Of a stretch of DNA of 64,000 nt, positions 27,696-33,585 are shown piece after piece. Location: positions 372,001-436,000 of the forward strand of contig NZ_PYMC01000003.1 in the NCBI RefSeq assembly GCF_003026475.1, in the 5' to 3' direction. The DNA comes from Photobacterium lipolyticum (GTDB lineage Bacteria > Pseudomonadota > Gammaproteobacteria > Enterobacterales > Vibrionaceae). Below the pieces are notes generated by a model. The model did no database searches and was not told the DNA's origin. It saw only the letters and a program-made list of their open reading frames with translations. How positions within the stretch are numbered: the first letter of the stretch is position 1; every line of letters begins with the position of its first letter. Both the position numbers and the translations under genes were made by a program.

Positions 27696-28348
27696 CGTAT
27701 GACCTCAATGATTTCAATTGTGTTGTTATCAGTACCGGAGAACATCAGGCCACCAAAGGTATCAATCTGCTGTTTTTCACCGGGCGATAACGTAAAACCG
27801 TTGCCAATGGTGATCACATCGGTATTGCTGGCGGATGCTTTTAATAAAACGTGACAACGTGACGAATTAGCCAGTAATTCAGCCTGCCCGCTGGTAATGG
27901 TTAATACACTGGTTTCAACTGTTGCCCCGCCTACGGGTTTGGTCAGCAAGGCGGTTGTTGCATAAACCCGTACCATTTGCCCTGTTTCAAGCTGGACTTT
28001 TGGCAAGGCTTCGACCGCTACTGATGGCAAGGCTTTGACTGTGACCGCTGGCAGTGATTCAACCGCCACAGGCGGCATTTGTGACACCGTCACGGTTTGA
28101 CCGTCTTGTGGTGGAATGTACTGACCAAAACCGCAGATAATTTCCACGTTGCCCGCTTCGCCTAGGTTCTCGACGGTCACGCGGCCTGATAGCTGGCTAT
28201 CAAGAACCTGTGCGCCGGGCTTTAATCGGTATTCCCCGCGTTCGGTTTGAATCAGCACTGTATCGCTGCACGACTCAACATAGATAAACTCACCGACAAC
28301 CTGAAACTGTGACCGCTGGCGCGGCTGCATGTGTTGCTTGAAACTCAT
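27692..28348 (-). CDS. Phage structural protein with repeated ALP-V motif
   Basis: 218 residues, soluble and beta-rich. The middle has a short tandem motif: VAVESLPAV, TVKALPSV, AVEALPKV. The C-terminal part (HVLLKASASNTDVITIGNGF) resembles small beta-barrel domains of virion vertex proteins. It may form part of the spike complex with the following 356-aa protein. Overlaps both neighbours by four bases. Its coding sequence contains an exact matS site (28081). Confidence 0.5.
   Translation of the reverse strand: MSFKQHMQPRQRSQFQVVGEFIYVESCSDTVLIQTERGEYRLKPGAQVLDSQLSGRVTVENLGEAGNVEIICGFGQYIPPQDGQTVTVSQMPPVAVESLPAVTVKALPSVAVEALPKVQLETGQMVRVYATTALLTKPVGGATVETSVLTITSGQAELLANSSRCHVLLKASASNTDVITIGNGFTLSPGEKQQIDTFGGLMFSGTDNNTIEIIEVIR
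28081..28093. other. matS site (exact) inside the provirus
   Basis: GTGACACCGTCAC fits GTGACRNYGTCAC exactly and lies within a phage structural gene. Confidence 0.7.
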
Positions 28349-28848
28349 GATTTACCCCCTCGCATGATGAATACCAGTGCCAGCATGAACACGACGACTG
28401 ACACCACAATGGTCATCTGTTTAGAGGTGGCAACCTGACCGCCGTCAATTTTCATTGCGGCAAGCTCTTTGATGGCACCTATGTTTTCCGCGTTTTCCGC
28501 GTTTTGCGCGGCCTGATTCCCGGCAAGCCCTGCCATCATCTGTAGGTTTTCGCCGTGTGCACCAGTGACCAGTTCCATGGCGTTATTTGACACATCGGCA
28601 TTAATGGTAAGTGCCTTTTCACCCATTCCTAGCGCGGCTTTGGAAACGTCAACATTGCTGCTTAGTGCCAGCTCTCCCAGTTCGGCGGCTTTTTCGATTG
28701 CGCCGTGGTCGGTCATGGTGGCGTTAATAGTTGAGTTGTTAACGCCAGAAATGGCAACGCCTAAGTTATCGCCTTGAATGGCATTCTGGCCGCTGACGTT
28801 GGTGCTGGTTGTGTTGTTGGTACTTTGGCTTTTACCTCCCTTACCCAT
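28345..28848 (-). CDS. Phage membrane-anchored structural protein, 167 aa
   Basis: The N-terminus is polar and Asn/Ser/Thr-rich (SQSTNNTTSTNVSGQNAIQ). A long helical Ala/Glu/Leu-rich section follows (EKAAELGELALSS, ENAENIGAIKELAAMK), ending in one membrane helix (MTIVVSVVVFMLALVFIM). It probably bridges the internal membrane and the capsid or vertex. The start overlaps the previous gene by eight bases, the stop overlaps the next by four. Confidence 0.55.
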   Translation of the reverse strand: MGKGGKSQSTNNTTSTNVSGQNAIQGDNLGVAISGVNNSTINATMTDHGAIEKAAELGELALSSNVDVSKAALGMGEKALTINADVSNNAMELVTGAHGENLQMMAGLAGNQAAQNAENAENIGAIKELAAMKIDGGQVATSKQMTIVVSVVVFMLALVFIMRGGKS

Positions 28849-29272
28849 TCATACCTCCCAATAATTCCAATTGGTGAACAGTTTCTGTTATGCCGTCAAA
28901 ATCTCGCACCTTCTCTTTCTGTTCAAAGCCGAAACGGCTTAATATCCGGCGCATTCCCTGACGGTAGGTGTGATACGTAATCGACGCATAACCGCATGTG
29001 GTGACGCGCTCAATAATGAAATTGGCAGCATCAACCAGACCACGGCCTGTCATCGCAACAATGTGATAGCGGTTATCAATCACCCGGCTAACAAACCAGA
29101 GTTTCACGCCTTTACCGGATAACAGATAAAAGCTGGCCTTATTGGTTTGAATCCATTCCTGAACCTGATTAAATTCCACCTTGGGGTTATCAGAGCCGAC
29201 GAACGCGGGCCTTAATAAATTCAGGTTGGCTGCAAAATCGGCGGCTTCCGGTCGGACTATTCGAAAATACAT
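28841..29272 (-). CDS. Phage protein resembling an acetyltransferase fold, 143 aa
   Basis: Soluble mixed alpha/beta protein with no membrane helix, unusual in this operon. The C-terminal part (YRQGMRRILSRFGFEQKEKVRDFDG) looks like the last helix and strand of a GNAT fold, and the centre (KLWFVSRVIDNRYHIVAMTGRG) like its beta-sheet. No clear acetyl-CoA loop (Q/RxxGxG/A) is visible, so an enzymatic role is doubtful. Starts by overlapping the previous stop (TGATG). Confidence 0.5.
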   Translation of the reverse strand: MYFRIVRPEAADFAANLNLLRPAFVGSDNPKVEFNQVQEWIQTNKASFYLLSGKGVKLWFVSRVIDNRYHIVAMTGRGLVDAANFIIERVTTCGYASITYHTYRQGMRRILSRFGFEQKEKVRDFDGITETVHQLELLGGMNG

Positions 29273-29481
29273 CAGCCCACCTTTTTGATTAGAAACCAGA
29301 CCACAAGCAAGGCCAGCAGAACAGGTAACCAGTTGGACAGCGAACTGCCCCCCATATTGATGGCACCGACCCTGAAACCCATGTTTGATTCAGAGGTAGC
29401 CGTTGACGGCCCCGCCGCGCCACCGCCTGCATCAATCGGCATAGAACCGCTATTTGCTAACTCTCCGATACCGGGGATCAT
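29272..29481 (-). CDS. Small phage membrane protein, 69 aa
   Basis: Starts at 29481 (MIPGIGELANSG), where the ATG overlaps the previous stop (ATGA); the frame continues upstream without need. A Gly/Ala/Ser-rich N-terminal half is followed by one C-terminal membrane helix (NWLPVLLALLVVWFLIKKV). Probably a virion inner-membrane protein of the PM2 P3-P10 kind. Confidence 0.6.
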   Translation of the reverse strand: MIPGIGELANSGSMPIDAGGGAAGPSTATSESNMGFRVGAINMGGSSLSNWLPVLLALLVVWFLIKKVG

Positions 29482-29633
29482 TTCAACACTCCCGTGATAT
29501 TGACGAGCCAAAGGCCCATTAAGACCGCAATCAAAATCTTGAAGGTGCGGGCGAATACTTCACCGCTGAACAGGCCGCCGACATACCCCACCGTACCCGC
29601 CAATGCAGGCCAGAATAAAAATGCTAATGGCAT
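29478..29633 (-). CDS. Small phage membrane protein, 51 aa
   Basis: Starts MPLAFLFWPALAGTVGYVGG and has two hydrophobic stretches (the start, and TFKILIAVLMGLWLVNI). The start overlaps the previous stop (TAATG) and the stop overlaps the next start. Likely a virion membrane protein. Confidence 0.6.
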   Translation of the reverse strand: MPLAFLFWPALAGTVGYVGGLFSGEVFARTFKILIAVLMGLWLVNITGVLK

Positions 29634-29908
29634 TATTTCCCCTTCATCATCAGGAATATGAACATCATCAGCAGCACAAAACCGCCACCCATTAACATCA
29701 TGGTATTGGTATTCATCCCGCCGTAGATAATCGGCTGGCCTGTTGGCTGTTGTGCGGCCTCTTGCTTAGGTCGGTTTTCTTCCGGCGCGGCTGACTGCAC
29801 TTTGTCGGCCTCACCGTCGAACCATGCATCGACCAGCTGCTCACCGCCGTTAACAATGGAATCTGTTAACCCGCTGAGGCTTTCGCCCCAGCTATCAAAT
29901 AAACTCAT
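29633..29908 (-). CDS. Small phage membrane protein, 91 aa
   Basis: Amphipathic N-terminal half (SLFDSWGESLSGLTDSIVNG), a charged Glu/Lys/Gln-rich linker and one C-terminal membrane helix unusually rich in Met (MMLMGGGFVLLMMFIFLMM). It follows the capsid protein after nine bases, the place held by membrane protein P5 or P6 in PM2. Confidence 0.6.
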   Translation of the reverse strand: MSLFDSWGESLSGLTDSIVNGGEQLVDAWFDGEADKVQSAAPEENRPKQEAAQQPTGQPIIYGGMNTNTMMLMGGGFVLLMMFIFLMMKGK

Positions 29909-29917
29909 TCCGCCCCC

Positions 29918-30751
29918 TTATGCTTTGGCCGGAAGTGCCTTCACTTGCTCAACCGCTTCAACAATGACCGGAATACTGCCCACTTCGGCTTTATCCAGTT
30001 CAAACGCTAACTGACTGCGGGCCGCGGTGTTTAACATGCCATCGGCACCAAAGCCGTAACGGATAAAATCGAGGCTGAACCAACCAGGTGTTTGCTCTTT
30101 CTTGGATTGCGCGAGATCAAACGCGTTATCGGCTTTGGTGATGTTCATTTCTTCAAGGTTGTCGCGGATTAGGCGGATACGCTGAATCGAATCATCTTTG
30201 AAGTGGATACGCTTGAGGTTGAGTGCGGCGCTGCGTTCTGAAAAATCAAACGGCGTACGGCCAGAAGCAGACGCAAACCAAGTCAGCTCATACAAACGCG
30301 GCATGTAGTAACGCTCGGACTGTGCTGGCAGAACATGAGCACGTGCACGCATTGATGGCGCTTTTACCGATGTGTCTTTGTTCTTCAATGTGATGTGAAC
30401 AAACCAAATTTCACTGGCTAAGGTTACGAGGTCTGTTTGACGGACACCGATTTTAGTACGCAATGTCGCGTCACCAAATGAAATGGTATAGCGACCGTCT
30501 TGGGCGTAGTTCTTACGGTGCGCTTGCAGTGCAATCAGGGTTTCACCCGTTACGCTGTATTTGGCCGAACCATTCAATGACACTTCAACGCGTTCAATGT
30601 CTTTAGGATCGATAATATCTGTCACAAGTTCGATACTGTGATAAGTCGGACCGGATACCAGACGCAGCGAGGCACGATTACCCCAACCAACACCTTCAAT
30701 GGGATCAAGTTCTTTCGGACGTGGTGCAAAGTTAGTACTTAATAGTTCCAT
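29918..30751 (-). CDS. Major capsid protein, P2-type double jelly roll
   Basis: 277 residues, close to PM2 P2 (269). The N-terminal block GVGWGNRASLRLVSGPTYHS, then IELVTDIIDPKDIERVEVSLNG and TGETLIALQAH, is the pattern of the P2 N-terminal coat domain: a strand, the TYH motif, then the L-NG strand. The rest alternates beta-strands with loops and has a second jelly-roll-sized half. No signal peptide or membrane helix. Such proteins build pseudo-hexameric trimers around an internal membrane. GGGGG precedes the start. Assignment to the DJR fold is from sequence pattern and gene context; a structure prediction would settle it. Confidence 0.8.
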   Translation of the reverse strand: MELLSTNFAPRPKELDPIEGVGWGNRASLRLVSGPTYHSIELVTDIIDPKDIERVEVSLNGSAKYSVTGETLIALQAHRKNYAQDGRYTISFGDATLRTKIGVRQTDLVTLASEIWFVHITLKNKDTSVKAPSMRARAHVLPAQSERYYMPRLYELTWFASASGRTPFDFSERSAALNLKRIHFKDDSIQRIRLIRDNLEEMNITKADNAFDLAQSKKEQTPGWFSLDFIRYGFGADGMLNTAARSQLAFELDKAEVGSIPVIVEAVEQVKALPAKA

Positions 30752-30760
30752 ATTGCCCCC

Positions 30761-30874
30761 TTAACCGATCTGCTCTTCAACGGCATCAACATTATTTGAC
30801 GCCCAGACAACGCCCGCCGCGACAATTAACGCAATCACTCCGGTGATCACATAGCCTTTTGTTTTTGCATTCAT
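30761..30874 (-). CDS. Tiny phage membrane peptide, 37 aa
   Basis: One membrane helix (GYVITGVIALIVAAGVVWA) with a short basic N-terminus and an acidic tail. It ends nine bases before the capsid gene and is the first gene of the late operon. It is comparable to the very small membrane proteins of PM2 virions. Confidence 0.55.
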   Translation of the reverse strand: MNAKTKGYVITGVIALIVAAGVVWASNNVDAVEEQIG

Positions 30875-30951
30875 GCTTATTGCTCTCTGTGGTTACATAA
30901 ACGTGGTAAAGAGGCATTAGCAAAACAGGCGATTCGGTTTTAAGGCAAACA

Positions 30952-30986
30952 AAAAAAAGCCCGTAAGGCTATAGGCTTACGGGCTT
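30952..30986. terminator. Bidirectional terminator ending the CoiA-like gene
   Basis: Perfect stem AAAGCCCGTAAG / its complement with a six-base loop, A/T runs on both sides. It separates the CoiA-like gene from the late operon, so the late operon needs its own promoter in 30875-30950. Confidence 0.8.
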
Positions 30987-31024
30987 TCTATTATTTGATT
31001 TGGTTCACATGAACGATGCTAAAA

Positions 31025-32218
31025 TCAATATTTAACTTCGCTTCGGCAAACTTCACAGTAAACAAAACATGCTTTGTGGTAGAAGTGATCTTTATTCTTA
31101 CATTTTGGACAACACAAGCTATCCAAGTTTTGTGATTTCTCAAGACTATCAAATATTCTATTTGAGAGCGTTGCCTTAAGGCGCTGGCGCCGTTCTGAAG
31201 GTGTATACTGACGAGAATGATTAGGCAGATTTTCTTTTATTTGGTAAGAAAAGCTTGCTCTTGCTTGTTCTTTAAGCTGTTTTTCCTTTAACCGTTGCTG
31301 TCTCAATGCTTCTGCTTCTGCCTCTTTTTGTTTACGTATCTCATTTCTTCGTTTAATAACTAGGGATTCAGCATCTTTTCTTAACTGTTTTGAATCAACT
31401 AAGTACAACTTACCTTCCGTGTGATCAAATTGAAGTTCTCTTACTGGAACCATTGCATGTTCCCAGAAATCGTTTATGTACACGGAATCGTTATTTTCTA
31501 CTATTTCAGGTTTCTTGTAATAGCACTTTACAATGAGTTCATTGGCCTGTTTGCTGGCCTCTATTGAATCATTATCAAAGACTAATGCGTTGCCTCTGTT
31601 CGCATAAGCAATATCTAGTTCAGTAAATGTTTTTGCTTCGAAATTAAGGAAAATCCAAGCAATAAACGCATTGTTTTCTTTGTAAAACCGCTCTCGGTCA
31701 ATAATTACATCGATAAAAGTAGTTGATACTTGTAACTCAAAAGCGACCTTTTGATTAGCTAAGGTATATGTCGCTGACACATCTGGCCTACGCCATGATT
31801 TAGCAACACCAGTTTGGTTTTCTTCTCGGAATGTTTTTTCTACTTGGATGTTATCAAAGGCAGCATCTTTTTTTAAAAAATCCGCTAGCAAAAGTTTGTT
31901 TTTCCGATGACGCTGTCCTTCTTTCTGCCCATTATATTTAATAGCTAATATTTGTTCATAAGTAAGGTTGCAGGTTGTTTTTATTGGACAGTCATCAGAG
32001 TCTTTCACGTGCCTGAAATAAAAACTACCGTCTTTCTTTCCAGCAAGAATCAGGGGTTGAAAACAAGTCGGGCACAAGAGAGTAAGTTCTTTAACCTTTG
32101 GTCGTAACTTCCTTCTTATCTCAAATAACTCTTCTTCTGGCTTATCTAGAAAAGTAGTGGTGTCAACAGTCTTATCTTCGTCTGGGATGAATATACTATT
32201 GATGGCATTAGTGATCAC
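31025..32218 (-). CDS. CoiA-like nuclease-domain protein, probable cargo of the element
   Basis: 397 residues. The N-terminus has a treble-clef-like Cys pair (LLCPTCFQPL) followed by FRH, then a helical segment. A restriction-endonuclease-like core follows: SWRRPDVSATY and VAFELQVSTTFIDVIIDRERFY, i.e. the D ... E-x-Q pattern seen in CoiA and in the related DUF6035 group. A Lys/Arg/Glu/Gln coiled coil (about 290-330) leads to a C-terminal zinc ribbon (CCPKCKNK ... VYCEVC). CoiA is a competence protein; related proteins are found in defence islands and mobile elements. It is bounded by its own terminator and is not coupled to the late operon. Confidence 0.7.
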   Translation of the reverse strand: MITNAINSIFIPDEDKTVDTTTFLDKPEEELFEIRRKLRPKVKELTLLCPTCFQPLILAGKKDGSFYFRHVKDSDDCPIKTTCNLTYEQILAIKYNGQKEGQRHRKNKLLLADFLKKDAAFDNIQVEKTFREENQTGVAKSWRRPDVSATYTLANQKVAFELQVSTTFIDVIIDRERFYKENNAFIAWIFLNFEAKTFTELDIAYANRGNALVFDNDSIEASKQANELIVKCYYKKPEIVENNDSVYINDFWEHAMVPVRELQFDHTEGKLYLVDSKQLRKDAESLVIKRRNEIRKQKEAEAEALRQQRLKEKQLKEQARASFSYQIKENLPNHSRQYTPSERRQRLKATLSNRIFDSLEKSQNLDSLCCPKCKNKDHFYHKACFVYCEVCRSEVKY

Positions 32219-32350
32219 GGAACCCCCTCAAGCAAGGTCAACTATAGACACACAGAATCGCAAATATGCAACTGAGCAGCCATTGTAGATTGTTACTAAG
32301 TGTTAGTTCCGTGATATATCCTTAAATATCTAATTTTAATTGCTTTTCTG

Positions 32351-32692
32351 TTACCAACGAATAACCCCTTTTTTCCAAGTCTTTCCATCCTGCAATATGT
32401 ACTCAAGCTTCTTCAGTGGCATGATTTCTACAGCTGGGATCCCCGTTTTCTGCTGTAGGTAACGAGCACTGTCATCAGCTTTTTGCATCATCACACACGC
32501 ATACTGACAGTTATCAATGATAGTCTTTGATACCTCCTGACCACGTTGAAACATGTTGATAGTGTGAATGTTGTACTTCCGCCCTAGCCTCAATAACTTG
32601 CCATGATAGCCCGTTGCTTTGCCCGAAGTATGGCCGCTACTGCCGGAATTGCGCCGCCAAACTGACCATGACATGAATATTAATCTCGTCAC
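32351..32692 (-). pseudogene. C-terminal remnant of a viral genome-packaging ATPase (A32/P9-type)
   Basis: 113 residues, from a GTG at 32692; a stop (TAG) lies eight codons further upstream. The visible part starts with a hydrophobic strand (RLIFM), then WRRNSGSSGHTSG, then LLRLGRKYNIHTINMFQRGQEV, DNCQYACVMMQ and a C-terminal wing. This is the layout of the second half of FtsK/HerA-type packaging ATPases such as PM2 P9 (strand with Walker B, sensor strand with Q-R, C-terminal helix). The P-loop half is absent, and the expected acidic residues after RLIFM read SW. It precedes the capsid genes, as P9 does in PM2. I judge it broken. Confidence 0.55.
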
Positions 32693-32851
32693 GAACGATA
32701 CAAATAATTGCCGCTATAAAGAGACCAATTAGCATTGGAGAAGCGGCGGTTTTCAAGTACAACAAGGTATAAACAAACCAAAATAAAGATGCTTATTCTT
32801 CCTATACTCTATAGTGATTTAGCTATATCTAAATCCTGTAGGGAGTGCGCT

Positions 32852-33583
32852 ATGGGTAGATTATTGTTTCTGCTTATTACCTTCATCATCTTCGGGAACC
32901 AGCCCCTTGCAGCATTTGCCGTGAGTGATCCTGAAAAAAATGTTCGCGCCCGAGAGGATATGGTCCAAAGCCAGCTCAGCATGCGCGGCATTGTCGACAA
33001 GAGAGTGCTGGCGGCAATGAAAAAGCTCCCTAGGCATCTCTTTGTTCCGAAGATACTGGCTTTCAGAGCATACGCGGATTCCCCACTCCCGATCGGCGAA
33101 GGACAGACCATATCACAGCCGTATATTGTTGCCCTGATGACGGAAGTGCTCGAACTCACTGGCAGTGAAAGAGTGCTCGAGATCGGAACCGGCTCTGGAT
33201 ACCAGGCAGCGGTGCTTTCCGAGGTAGCAAAAGAGGTGGTCAGCATCGAGATCAAGGAAAAGCTCTGCACTAAGGCCGGCAGGCTTCTGGACTCTCTTGG
33301 TTATACCAATGTTGAGACACAATGTGGTGATGGCTACTTCGGCTGGAATAAGGGAGCGCCCTATGATGCTATTATGATCACCGCCGCTGTTGACCATATC
33401 CCTCCGCCCCTTTTGGCGCAACTCAAGGACGGAGGGCGGCTGGTTCTTCCTTTGGGAAATCCTTTCAGCTATCAGAACCTTGTGCTCGTTACCAAAAAAG
33501 GGGCTGACTATAGGGTTTGGCAAATCGCCGGTGTTCTCTTTGTTCCCATGACCGGGCACGCGATGCAGGCCTCCGGGGAATAG
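32852..33583 (+). CDS. pcm: Exported protein-L-isoaspartate O-methyltransferase homologue
   Basis: 243 residues. PCMT motifs: REDMVQSQLSMRGI, LFVPKI, ISQPYIVALMTEVLEL, the SAM-binding loop LEIGTGSGYQAAVLSE, and PYDAIMITAAVDHIPPPLLAQLKDGG. Such enzymes repair isoaspartyl residues in aged proteins using SAM. Unlike the usual cytosolic Pcm, it begins with a signal peptide (LLFLLITFIIFGNQPLAAFA), so it should be exported. The start at 32852 has GGGAG seven bases upstream. It is followed after two bases by the membrane protein gene. Base and codon use (AGG, CTT and GGA codons) differ from neighbours, suggesting transfer, perhaps from a deltaproteobacterium. Confidence 0.85.
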   Translation: MGRLLFLLITFIIFGNQPLAAFAVSDPEKNVRAREDMVQSQLSMRGIVDKRVLAAMKKLPRHLFVPKILAFRAYADSPLPIGEGQTISQPYIVALMTEVLELTGSERVLEIGTGSGYQAAVLSEVAKEVVSIEIKEKLCTKAGRLLDSLGYTNVETQCGDGYFGWNKGAPYDAIMITAAVDHIPPPLLAQLKDGGRLVLPLGNPFSYQNLVLVTKKGADYRVWQIAGVLFVPMTGHAMQASGE

Positions 33584-33585
33584 CA

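Larger units (their letters stand above)
23893..32692. mobile_element. Corticovirus (PM2)-type double-jelly-roll provirus, probably defective
   Basis: Contents: a P2-type major capsid protein, seven or more small membrane proteins, a putative spike, a peptidoglycan hydrolase, holin-like genes, a packaging-ATPase fragment, a DUF3653-like phage protein and two cargo-like genes (lipoprotein, CoiA-like nuclease). The order ATPase, capsid protein, small membrane proteins, then lysis genes resembles that of PM2. The left edge is placed at dif because phage genes start just after it; the right edge is taken at the broken ATPase and is uncertain. No replication, integrase or excision gene is seen. 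Lack of an integrase fits use of host XerCD. Confidence 0.75.
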
